From: Coptis chinensis
Taxonomy: Eukaryota; Streptophyta; Magnoliopsida; Ranunculales; Ranunculaceae
Assembly: GCA_015680905.1 (NCBI GenBank)
Contig: JADFTS010000044.1
Location: 124,001 to 188,000 of the forward strand
DNA: 64,000 nucleotides
Direction of reading: 5' to 3'
Position numbers and translations under genes: made by a program. The notes below the pieces were generated by a model. The model was not told the DNA's origin, searched no databases, and saw only the letters and a program-made list of their open reading frames with translations. Positions 22,965 to 33,492 of the stretch are shown one piece after another. The stretch's first letter is position 1, and each line of letters starts with the position of its first letter.

Positions 22965-23600
22965 ATTCAAAACTCGGCGAGTTGAAAGCTCGATAGAGTT
23001 CACGAAACTCGACGAGTTCAAAACTCGACAGAGTTCACCGAACTCTAACGAGTTCAAAACTCTAACGTAATCACGGCATGAAGAATACGACCAGAGTTCA
23101 AAGCTCGGCAGAGTTCACCGAACTTCGGCCGAGTTCAAAGCTCGACGAGTTCAAAACTCGACGAGAATCGGCATGAAGAATACGACGAGTTCACGAACTC
23201 GACAGAGTTAAAGCTCGGCGAGTTCAAAACTCCCCACGAATCGACGACTGAAGAATCTGACCGAGTTCAAAACTCGACGAGTTAAAAGCTCGGCGAGTTC
23301 ACCGAACTTCGGCGAGTTCAAAACTCGGCGAATCGGCATGAAGAATATGACAGTTCAAAACTCGACCTCGTCTCCAGAACTCGGCGAGAGGTCACCCAAC
23401 TCGACAGAGTTCAAAACTCCTCGACGAGAATCACGGCATGAAGAATCTGACGAGTTCAAAACTTCGGCGAGTTCACCGAACTTTGGAGAATCGACATGAA
23501 GAATACGACGAGTTGAAAAGCTCGGCAGAGTTCACCGAACTCGGCGAGAATCTGACAAAGTTTACTTCAATCTGAGAATCTGACCCGAGTTCACCGAACT
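22965..23600. repeat. CTCTGACAGAG palindrome array, copy 2
   Basis: Counterpart of 16310-16955. Here almost all units are in the shortened CTCGACGAG or CTCGGCGAG form, including units that read CTCTGACAGAG in copy 1. Confidence 0.85.
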
Positions 23601-24148
23601 ATATCGCGTTTTAAACAACAATATAAACAATTTCATACCCAATTCATACTTGTTTACTTGTCTAAGTTCATAAACAATTGAACCAAGCGTTTTAAACTTG
23701 TTTACTTGTCTAAGTTCATACCCAATTTTGCGTTTTAAACAACAATATAAACAACATCCAAGAATAAAGTTTACTAGGTTAGTTCATACCCAATTTCGCG
23801 TTTTAAACAACAATATAAACAACATCCAAGAATAAAGTTTACTAGGTTTATTTCAAACGAATCCAAGCTAATTAAATAACAAATCAAACGAATTAAAAGT
23901 GGAAAAATACCTTAATCCATAAGCTTGGTTCAAACTGGAGAAGAAGAAGCTGAGAGAGAGAGAGAGAGAGTTTTGAATTTAATTGATTTTTTTGTGATTT
24001 TCGTTTTTTATTTTGAAATACCGCCAAAATATTGAAATATCGGTTTTATCGATTGGTTTAGATCTTCGATCTTGAGGCTTAGATCCGACGGCTCAAGAGG
24101 AGTGTGAGATAAGAGTGTCACTATAAGAGTGGCACTCTAGACAAACCG

Positions 24149-24199
<51 letters not shown>
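24149..24199. repeat. (TA)n(TG)n microsatellite at the right edge of the dimer
   Basis: About 14 TA units followed by about 11 TG units directly abut the right terminal inverted repeat. Confidence 0.95.
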
Positions 24200-25007
24200 T
24201 TTTTAAATAATAATAATAGAGTGAATCGGGTATTTATATGTATATTTTCAGACAAAGTACGTTAGATTAATAATAGATTAACAGGATTGTACATTTGTTT
24301 TTTGTCATGGTTTTATAGTTTTAGTGTTATTTTTGGAGTGTATAAATAAACTTTAAAGAATAAAATGAGATATTTATATGTCCTGTGTGTTCAATAGGCA
24401 AAATTTAAAATGAAAAAAAAAAACAAAAAATACAAAAAAAATATATGTTGCGGCAAATGTGGGATATGAGATCTCGTGATAACCAGATACCGTGGATTGT
24501 GTGATCTTGCGGCAACTGCCGTAGAATATGAGATCTCGCATTAACTGTCTACCGTAGAATTATGAACATATGGGGTGTAAAAAGACATATAAGAAATAAC
24601 CATTATTATTTTATTTTTTGTCAAAATAGTGCTAGTCCTATTTATAGAGTGTCAGTGGGGCGTTTCTATATTTATATGTATATATTTATGTTTTTTAAAT
24701 AATAATAATAGAGTGAAGTTTCCCCAGCTTTTCGGAGGAAAGAACGGACACAGAGACAGGTTGATGCATGTGGTTCGGTGTCTAAAATAAAATTAGAAGC
24801 GGGTTCGGTGTATCTCATTGTGATTGGTTGGCCTAACTCATTCTGAAGTTCCTAACAAAGACAAACAGCACTGTCCTTTTAGTATTACCAATAATGAAAG
24901 AGATTGCCTCGTCCAGAATAACAGAAGATCTTTGAACTTGGCCCATCTAGGATTTGAGGACCGGCAAAATTATTAAAGGCGGTTCGGATGTTGGGTAAGA
25001 CCCAATG
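24200..25007. other. Displaced AOX upstream region
   Basis: No gene is seen. The ~50-bp phrase TTTTTTAAATAATAATAATA GAGTGAA with neighbouring ATTTATATGTATAT occurs twice (near 24200 and 24695), a local duplication. Short repeats with GAGATCTCG and TGCGGCAA lie at 24445-24560. The copy of the AOX leader at about 24246-24285 suggests the original AOX promoter continues to the right of it. Confidence 0.5.
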
Positions 25008-25662
25008 TAGTGGAGTCAAATGGGTCAAACAATGAAGCCCTCATGCTTTGAGGGCCGAGCCAGTCCTACTCTCATTTATCTTGAGGGCCAAGTCGGGTCG
25101 AGTCAATGCTTAAATCTCGAAGTCTTTATTCCACTCGAAAAATAAAATTTCATAAGGGCTTGAATATAGAGGAATAAGAAACGCGTGATTCAAATCTTAT
25201 CTTTAAACATTTGATTTACAAAATAAATTTAAAACATTAGTTAAAAATGATAAAATCGAATCGATTTCACAATTAAACCTTCAAACTACTAAAAAAGATA
25301 AAAAGTTGTATTAGTCAATTAAGATTAGTTAAATTCATTTCATAAAAATATTATAATGAAATTATAAGGTTGGCAAACTTAATAGATAAACGTTCTTTTT
25401 AAGTGATTTTTAGCATATTAATGCTAAAATAAAATATATTGTAAAAAAATTTATTAAAATTTATGTAATAAATGTTGAGGGCCTAATGAGGGTCAGGCTT
25501 AAGAGAGGGCTTAAGTTTCAAAGTCTAGGCCCTTACCCTCCCCTTAAATGCTTGAGGGCCGGGTAGGCTCAACCCACGAATATGTGAAGGCCTCATTTTG
25601 AGGGTTTTTTCGGCCCATGGGCCGGGTGGGCAGAAGGTTTGAGGGCCATTTTGACACCCCTA
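25008..25662. mobile_element. hAT-type non-autonomous element, 655 bp
   Basis: The ends TAGTGGAGTCAAATGG and CCATTTTGACACCCCTA are imperfect inverted repeats. Perfect 8-bp duplications ACCCAATG stand at 25000-25007 and 25663-25670. The interior is rich in GAGGGCC words and has no coding capacity. Confidence 0.85.
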
Positions 25663-25763
25663 ACCCAATGTGCCGGCCAAAATCTTGAGGGCTCCATTTA
25701 ATAGCCAATTACTTTATATTTTTTTTAGTAACCATTATTAGATGTAGGACTCCGTGTTGTAAT

Positions 25764-26374
25764 CATAGTCCGTGATTTTGGAATTATAGAAAATATTTCT
25801 GTTTTTGAGAAGTTTAAAATTCCGATTCAAAAGTCGAAAAATGTAAAATTTCATAATACACTCTGAATATAGCGGATTATATTGTACGGATGCTGACGCG
25901 ACGACTCGGCTATATCTCAAAAAAGTAGGACGCGGACGCGGCAAATGACGCATAAATTAATTAATATTTATAATTTTATTTTATATAAATTAAATATTAA
26001 AAACTAAATTAAATGTATCAATGTTCATAAATTCAAAGCTATTAAAGATAAATAGTCACAAAATTAAGTTTAATATTTCCTAATCAAACTTTAAAAACAT
26101 GTCATAAGTCTTAACAAAACAAATAAAGTGAAAAAAAAACGTCATAAGTCTTAACAAAACAAATAAAATGAAAAAAATTTGTTTTTTAATATTATTTTGA
26201 TTTATTTTTTTATTTTTTTAGGTCAAAATCCGCGTCCTGACCATGTTGACCGTGTCCGCGTCTGAAACAGACACAGCCTATTAGGAGGTGCGTCTGTGCT
26301 TTAGAGATAGCGGAATAAGAGCCGAAATTTTGATTTTTGGATTTAACGGAATTCCGACAATTCCAAAATCTATG
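25764..26374. mobile_element. hAT-type non-autonomous element, 611 bp
   Basis: Ends CATAG...ATTTTGGAATT and AATTCCAAAATCTATG with the perfect 8-bp duplication GTTGTAAT at 25756-25763 and 26375-26382. The left inverted repeat carries a six-base insertion relative to the right one. The interior is AT-rich with GACGCGGACGCGG-type words near both ends. Confidence 0.75.
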
Positions 26375-26382
26375 GTTGTAAT

Positions 26383-27329
26383 TTAGGGGTGGGTTCTTCA
26401 TTTGTAAAATAGAGCTTGGAGTGAAGTAATACGAGTGTGTGTACTCATTCATACTCCTTGTTCTCTTTTGTGCTCTCTTGCATGCTCCTTGTACTAGTGT
26501 TGGTTTGTGCTGTTACCAAATTCCCTAAAATCAAATAGTGAATAGATTTTAGATTGCTAAGTGTTCATTAGGCACAAAATCTCGCTGAACCTGTGTTATC
26601 ATAACTTGAATGTTCTTGGTCGTGTATTGCTCTATTTTTTTCCCCAATAATTTAAGACTTATTCGACATATATTTTGATATTCTTGACATTCTTATCATA
26701 CCTATTACGCTACATTATTGACATTTTTTTTTTATCAAAAATCCATTGTTACAAAGAAAACAAAACAAATATTAGTAATCTGAAAATACTCCGGATTAAG
26801 ACTACAAGATTACTGCGTGTTCACACACGAATAAGTTAAAGAATCATCGGTTTGTACCAATCCAACAGAATGTACCAATGACCCAATTCCAAGTCATCCC
26901 AACCATCAGTTACAGCTATATATGAGAGCAAATCGTCTAGCGCAAGCTCAGTCAACGCACCAATCAGAGAGATATTTACTTTGTAACATCAGAATAATGA
27001 CGGATCATCAAGATAACATATAATGTGGATCTACACTTCATAACAGCCTGAAGCAAATAAAGAAAGTCAACTCAAACATCTATAACTAAAAAGATATGAA
27101 TTATGTAAAACTTGATTCAAATTTAAACTTGATATGTAGGCAACTCTTATCTCAAGAAAGAATACAATCATCTCGGTAGAAGATGAAAACGATTTTGCTA
27201 CAATGATTTCTCAAGGGATAACAATGCCAGTTGCCCAACCTCAAATTAGACGAGGCCAACAGTAATGTAACTGGACTCTCTTTTTTTCTGAGGTGACTCT
27301 GTTTTTCTGAGGAGGTGTAACTGGACTCT
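26383..27329. other. Intergenic, no gene seen
   Basis: AT-rich spacer. About 90 bp near 26550-26640 (GATTGCTAAGTGTTCATTAG onward) is similar to 38438-38520 inside the CCR4 gene, so it includes part of a dispersed repeat. Confidence 0.5.
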
Positions 27330-27369
27330 CTTGGTTGGACTCGTTATTGGGCTTGGAAAAAGACTCCAT

Positions 27370-28538
27370 TACACCTCTCTCTCTCTCTTCCTCCCTCACC
27401 CCACTCTCCGTCTCACACACACAGGTAAGAACAAGTTAAAGTTTAGACCTTTAATTGATAACCTTTGTTTTACATATGACATCTCTTTGATACTGATTTG
27501 TTTACTTTTTCAGGGAAAGTGGAACTACTTCGTCTGTTTGGAGATAAAAGTTGCAACCCATCTGGAAAAGGTAATTTTTTTTCCCTTTTCTATGATTTTG
27601 GAGGCCTATTGTATTGAGAGAATAACAATAGTTATTACTGGAATTGAGTGTTTTAGTGAGTCAAGTTCAGAGACCTTGGCATATAAATAGTGGCCTACTA
27701 TTCATCTAAAGGATTGAAGGAAGATGAAACCATAAATAATCTGGTTGGTATAGTAGTCTAGCTAATGCAAGTGAATTAAGGAGCCAATTAAAAGCAGGTT
27801 GTCATTCAAAGGTAGTTCTCACGGTCCATCTTGTTGTTCTCCTAGTGCATAAATTCATCCATAGGTAAGGGTGGAATTTGAGCCGAGGGCTCGGAGCTCG
27901 GCTTGGGATTGGCTCGTTTAAGCTCGGCTCGAGCTCGCTCGGTTACTATATGAGCCGAGCTCGAGCTCAAATAAAAGCTCGTGTAACAAATGAGCTTGAT
28001 GAAGCTCGGCTCGTTTAGTTCAAATATCATATTTATAGTGTAAAATAACCGAGGGCTCGGAGCTCGGCTTGGGCTTGGCTCGTTTAAGTTCAGCTCGAGC
28101 TCACTCGTTTAACTATATGAGCCGAGCTCGAGCTCAAATAAAAGCTCGTGTAATTAGCGAGCCGAGCTTGAGCATGGTAAAGCTCGGCTTGTTTAGCTCG
28201 AATTCCACCCTTATCCATAGGCTTTTGACTGTTCACTACCTGTTCTGTCAAGCTATCTTGTTGACTGTATGCCTCCAAACATTTCATCCGTAGGCTTGTA
28301 GTCTGTCTCAGCAGTCCTTCCCTGTTGGACTTTCTTGCTTCAAACTTTACTTTATTTCTTAGTGTCCATATTTGATGCAGTAGGATGCAAGCAAATGAAC
28401 ATCAGCCAATTGGCAGCAAGGTCAAGTTTCCAAATTATTTTAATAGATTTGAATTTCGTTTTTATTTTCAGGAAAAAAAACGTTTGTCAAAGACCGGCCA
28501 AGTGCTCTTTTGCTGAAGACCAAGCTCTCCTGCTTTAG
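27370..28538 (+). ncRNA. Possible 5' leader exons of RDM4, or a separate short transcript
   Basis: A pyrimidine-rich stretch ending CACACACAG|GTAAGA (27424), then candidate exons 27514-27570 (…CAG|GGAAAG to GAAAAG|GTAATT) and 28472-28538 (TTTTCAG|GAAAA to CTTTAG|GTAAGT), all with good splice borders but no convincing protein. They could be spliced 5' UTR of the RDM4 gene. A hAT-type element sits in the second intron. I cannot tell which without transcripts. Confidence 0.35.
27866..28213. mobile_element. hAT-type MITE rich in GAGCTCGGCTC, 348 bp
   Basis: Ends TAAGGGTGGAATTTGAG and CTCGAATTCCACCCTTA with the perfect 8-bp duplication TCCATAGG at 27858-27865 and 28214-28221. The inside is two similar halves of about 150 bp, each with TTTAAG..CTCGAGCTC and AGCTCGAGCTCAAATAAAAG, giving strong fold-back potential. 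Confidence 0.9.
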
Positions 28539-28908
28539 GTAAGTCAATCTAGTCTACTTTGTGAAACAGATGTCTTACAGAGTATATCCCTCCCTCCATT
28601 CCGCTTTCGCATTATTGCATATATACCAGATCCCTACCTTGCATCCACTCCGATATCATACACTCCTACAATACATGAATTATGTGCAAGATTGCTCACT
28701 AGGAAGTAGACTAATCATTGATTGACACCTTCACATGCTCATACTTTTTCCAACTATAAGTTTGTCCCGTAGAAGGAATAGTTCAAGCAGTGAAGAATTG
28801 TGCTAAAGCGAGAGTTGGGTCTCTTCGCACTTGCGTCTTACAAGACGACAGCTTACACGTCTTAGCCTTTTTACCGTTTGGTCCTCATTCTTTTACTCGT
28901 CATATTTT

Positions 28909-28917
28909 AAACCCTAG
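28909..28917 (+). promoter_or_regulatory. Telo-box AAACCCTAG upstream of RDM4
   Basis: A perfect AAACCCTAG lies 57 bp before the RDM4 start codon, a place where plant housekeeping genes often carry this element. It suggests a transcription start just upstream of the coding exon. Function is inferred from position only. Confidence 0.4.
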
Positions 28918-28973
28918 AATTTGGTGTTTAAAAAAAATTATCTATCTGAAGATTCTGGTGAAAGAAAAGTTGT

Positions 28974-31900
28974 ATGGCAGATACTGGTGAGAGCTCAAAT
29001 AAGGTGAAGCCGGTGGTTGTTAGGGTCAAAAGGAAGGCTTTTCAATCTCCGCTTGAAGCATTTTGTGAGTCTAACTTGTTCATTACTTTATTGACTTTTA
29101 TAGGTTTTTTACTGAGCATCCATTTTACGCAGGGTTAGAAATCAATGAAAAAAGACCTTTGAAGCGACCTATGTTGGATTTTGGAAAGCTTTCACTTAAT
29201 GATTCATCCAAAAAAGGTAATGAAGAAGCATTTGTTTTTTTTTTACGAGTATGAGTTATGAATTGTGTGTTTTTTTTTGTTTGGGTTTATTAGAGGAACT
29301 GAAGAACAAAAAGTTTTTGGTCCAGCATTTAGAGACAGTCAGCAGCTCAGATGTCACCGTTGATATACTGCAATCTTTTGTGGTCAGCAATAACTTCTTT
29401 TCTAGTAAAGTATTTTTCACTTTTTCATTTCTAGCAGAACAAAACTGCAAATATTTTAAATATTTTTTGCAGTCTGGTTCCTCTGAAGTCAGAACAAAGT
29501 TCGTGGAACGAAAACGCATATTTAAAGAAGGGATTGTAAGTCCAGTCTTTATTTAAGTCATCAAGTGTTTGAATTTCACATACTCTTTTGTTTCTTAATT
29601 GGTTTTGGAGGTTGATGAAACAAAGCTGTACACTGGCTAAATGATTTTATAACCTTTACGTAAATATATTTTGTCAGCTGTGTACTAATTTAGTTTGCAG
29701 ATTTCTAATTAACTACCTCTACATCCATCTAGAAAACATTGTTTAAGTGTTACTATTCTTGTTAAATCATGTGAACGTATATTCCTTGTTGTTTGTATTT
29801 CAATTGAAGTATATAGTGGGTTTCCCTGTTTCTTTGCAGCTGTAATTGATAATTTGGTGATGATCGGCATAATCAATTCATGGTTTATGTATCATTTTTC
29901 TTATTTACGAGACCTAGAATGGGAGTGAATGAGTTAAGCTTATTATCACGTTACATTATGGGGATTTATGGCTTAATGATCTGAATTTGACAATTGGCAC
30001 AGTTTATTGGTTTATTTCCTTTGATGGGAATACAGACTTTACAGAGCATTACACCTTTTTCTCTTAGCTCAAGTGTGTGATGTTTATTAGGAGGCAATCT
30101 GGTAGTACAAAATTTTCTCTTATCCCCAAAGTAATGCTTATTTTGATTTGGTGTCTTTAAGTTGCGATCAAAATGTGTTTAGCTTTCTTGTGATAACACT
30201 TGTATATATTCTGTCTTGATTCCTGCAGAAACAAGATCGGCTTCTGTCGAAATCCAGAGAAAAACACGAGGTACGTACATTATTGTAAAATTTTATTTGA
30301 ATGGTGTAAGTCTAATTTTATATTAAAATCTTTCATTAGGAAACATTGTCCTTGGACATCCTGGTCAGATGGTACAAGTAAAGTGGTCATGAACTTGTTA
30401 TTGTAGTGATAGATCCCAAGGGTTGCGGGTAAAAGTCTCCACTCTCTAGTCCAACCCGAGCTTTGAAAGGGAGTGTTGTGTAGTCTGTGTTACCCTTGGG
30501 GTATTCTGGTGTGTACTTCACTAATTTATGCCTTTTGTAAGATCAATTTCATTTTTGGCATATGTTATTGTGCCTCCATCAGCTTGGGCTTTTGGAGTAA
30601 AGTGTTCCTAAACACTGTCCACAGGCATGAGATTTTGGCGAAGTTAATCTTAGAGAGTCAAAGTTCTCTTTGCTTTACTTTTCCCCTTTAACCCATGAGC
30701 TGGGATTGTTACTGCATTAAGCTACCCATTTTCTTTTATGCTCCTTACAATTTCAATGTTCGTATTATTGCCTGTCAAACACATTTTTTAATGACCAATA
30801 TGATATACATGTTTACAATTGGTTTTAATCTTTTAGGATGCACAAAGTTTACAGGTGCATTAGTGGCAGGTATATGCCTGAGTGCAAGTATCATCGTGTA
30901 TATATTGGACTATTTGTACAAGTGTTGTTTGGTCATTTATGCTTCGTGTTCCTCACTCTGCAATCTGTGGATCATTTGGAGACAGGCTTATTGTCTCTAA
31001 ACTGTAATACATATAGATAACTAAATAAGAATCAATTGTAACAGATTTCCTGGGTTAGGGTCTTTTTTCAGACCTGCATATTACAATATCCTGAGACTTG
31101 AACGGTTCCACTTGTTTCTGGGTAGTTTCTGGCAAATAGTGCTCGATTTGAACAAATATGGAGCAATCGAAAAGGAAGCAAAGAGACGATTGATGATGGT
31201 TTACGTGAAATTTTTCATCTTTATGATGTTGTTCGTGTTGATGGTGAAGAAGAAAAATCCCACCAGATGGGAGAGCCAAAGTATGGGAATTATTTTTCTT
31301 ATCTTCTTTCTCTTTCCTTTTCTTTCTTTTTTCTTCTTTCCAGCTTCACAGTGTTCATTTATGATTTGTCCACTATTGATGATGCAGAGATATGTCTATG
31401 GAGGAGAGCACAATTCTCTGTAATTATTTGCCTCTAATAAGAGAGTTTCTTCCAAGCGTTGCAGAAGAGATTCAGTCTGATATGCAGTCTTACTTGTCTA
31501 ATCAAGGTCCTCACTCTATCATTTGAATTATTGTAGGAGCGTGTCTTATCTTTATTCCTAAGTTACATTTACACTGATAGGTGTGTCTGTCTTGGACACG
31601 GATATGAAGTGTCCGACACGGCGAAATAGCAAAATTTGAGATAAATCACATACAATGTGTCTTATATGTGTCCGACACGGACACGTGGATGCGTAATCCG
31701 ACACAGATTTTTTTCAAAATATGGCATGTCCATGTAACCTAGCTTTATACAAATTTGTTTTTCTGCATTTTCTTAAACACTGGTACTAGACTGCTTCTAA
31801 TATAGTTTATATTTGTAATGGCAATGTTCTTCCATCAGATTAACTGTCAACTAGGATTAAGTTATTTATCATGTCATAGTGGAACAGATAGGAGTTATCA

Positions 31901-32992
31901 GGCGTTTATGATATCTTCATTGAATGCTTTTGTGTCCTCCATAGTTGGTGTTTTTGGCTAATATGGAAATGCACTTACTTTGGCTCCCTCCTTGGGTAGG
32001 ATAGAAAATGATAAATGACCTAAGCATGGTGTACCTAGGCATGTTTTAGGCTGTGTATGTCTTAGGTTTCTGAGTTTTATTTTATAAAGAAGAAAAAACA
32101 AAAGTAAATTACAGACATATTGGTTAAGGAAAAATCCTCAATAGAGACTTGAAAGATTGCAATTTTGCATGTTCTTGTTACAAAAGTTAATTTTTCGTCT
32201 GATCAAGTTAGTGAGGGAGGACTTGCAGGCATCTTATGTAGTTATATTGGCATTGTATTGGAAGTTTTAGTAGACCATAAACTGCCAAGACATGTCTGTC
32301 GTGTCTTATAAGCATCTAAGCATCTTTATATTTATGTACTTATTGTGCTGTTTTTGATCTGTAAGATGGTCTTGGGATTTAGTTTACTTTAGGGAAATTT
32401 TTAATGGATGTCAATGGCTGCAGGATCTACCGATGACTATGTTTATGACATGTATATGGTGCAGGATGAATTGAACAGCACTGATGAAAATTCTTTAAAC
32501 ACATTTCCGCTGTAAGAGTTTAATATTTTTTTCTTCTATTTCTCTAATTGGTTATGGATTGTTGTTAATACCGGTTGTTCTGATCCAGAGTGCAAGTAAA
32601 TGAGGATGATGATTTCTATGATGGACCAATGCAATCTGATTATGAAAGTGACGATTCAAATGGTATTAATAATCAACTATGTTTATTATCTCATGTAAAA
32701 ATTCAAGATCCTGTACTAATACTTTATACTTTTGATCTGCTATGGAATTTAGCTGAAGATAATCCACTGAATGAATATCCTGATGACGAAACTTCTGAAG
32801 ATGAAGATGAAGATGATGGAGACAAGAGCAGAACATCCTGTGAAGAATCTGAGATTGGAAGTTCCGATGATCAATCTGATGAACCCATATGATAATCTCG
32901 GATACGAATTCGGAAATGAAGACTTGTTATATGAAGAAGAGGTTAGTGGTGATGATGATTATGACGGGGATGGAGGACATGACTGCAGATGA
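28974..32992 (+). CDS. RDM4: RDM4/DMS4 (IWR1-family) RNA polymerase assembly factor, with an apparent late frameshift
   Basis: Ten coding exons: 28974-29064, 29133-29216, 29294-29382, 29473-29535, 30229-30270, 31126-31280, 31388-31506, 32424-32511, 32589-32662 and 32753 onward. The protein opens MADTGESSNKVKPVVVRVKR and has LEINEKRPLKRPMLDF, ARFEQIW, IFHLYDVVRVD, YLPLIREFLPSVAEEI and an acidic tail (DDYVYDMYMVQDE, NEDDDFYDGPMQSDYESDDS). IWR1-type proteins help import or assemble RNA polymerase II, and in plants also Pol IV and Pol V for RNA-directed DNA methylation. The frame as written stops at 32892 (about 314 residues). Acidic coding-like sequence (NPYDNLGYEFGNEDLLYEEE) continues in another frame to a stop at 32992, implying a single-base indel near 32880. 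The GTCAGC donor after 29382 and the acceptor at 31125 are the weakest joins. Confidence 0.87.
31570..31740. repeat. Decayed repeat with GTGTCCGACACGG words in RDM4 intron 7
   Basis: GTGTCCGACACGG recurs in direct and inverted senses and the right edge reads GGCATGTCCATGTAAC. It resembles a small fold-back transposon, but I could not define both ends or a target duplication. Confidence 0.45.
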
Positions 32993-33492
32993 TTTTTGTT
33001 GGGCATCGTCTCCGTGGTATAATTATATATTTTGAGTTGTACCTCTTCTTCTGGAACCTGTATATTCTTTGGAAATCTATTGGCAGATTAATGATACTTA
33101 TTCATAGGTACCATAATATTACGGACTCATTTGTAGCATCTAATACTAGACTTTATATGTGTACTTTCTCATTTTCAATAGCCTGAATGGAACTTGGCAC
33201 TAGATATTGGTCAAGCATATTGTTTCTACAGTGTTACTAACCTTAAAGATTGCTCAGGGTTCAGAAGCTAAATGTGTTCCAATGAACACGCCTGAGTTCT
33301 ATAATGTCTGCAAATCATAGAGAACTTAGTCACAAGTTTTAGATACACGCCATGCACTGAAAACATAATTTTTGTCTTGAGATTGTAAAGTGTGTGTACT
33401 CAATTGCTATAGAACAGAATACTATCAAGTATCAACACCCATTATTTCAACCATCTCAACTGGGCTGCTTGCTGTTGTCATTTAATGAAAGC

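Larger units (their letters stand above)
17509..24148 (+). mobile_element. Pack-type TIR transposon, copy 2 (head-to-tail with copy 1)
   Basis: 6640 bp with the same structure and order as copy 1. The terminal inverted repeats are at about 17509-17575 and 24081-24148. It is separated from copy 1 by one base (T at 17508), with no host DNA between. The two copies match along their whole length apart from scattered short indels, so the duplication is recent or the differences are largely technical. The right end runs straight into a TA microsatellite. No transposase was found. Gene fragments are easier to read here than in copy 1. Confidence 0.82.

Noticed and set aside
10840-24148. CACTA or Helitron as the class of the large element
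   Set aside because: Its ends start CGGTTTG, not CACTA, and it has long terminal inverted repeats, which Helitrons lack. Mutator-like fits better, but it is unproved because the target duplication is hidden in TA repeats.
24149-24199. Microsatellite as part of the transposon
   Set aside because: TA repeats lie outside both terminal inverted repeats and are not between the two copies, so they belong to the target.
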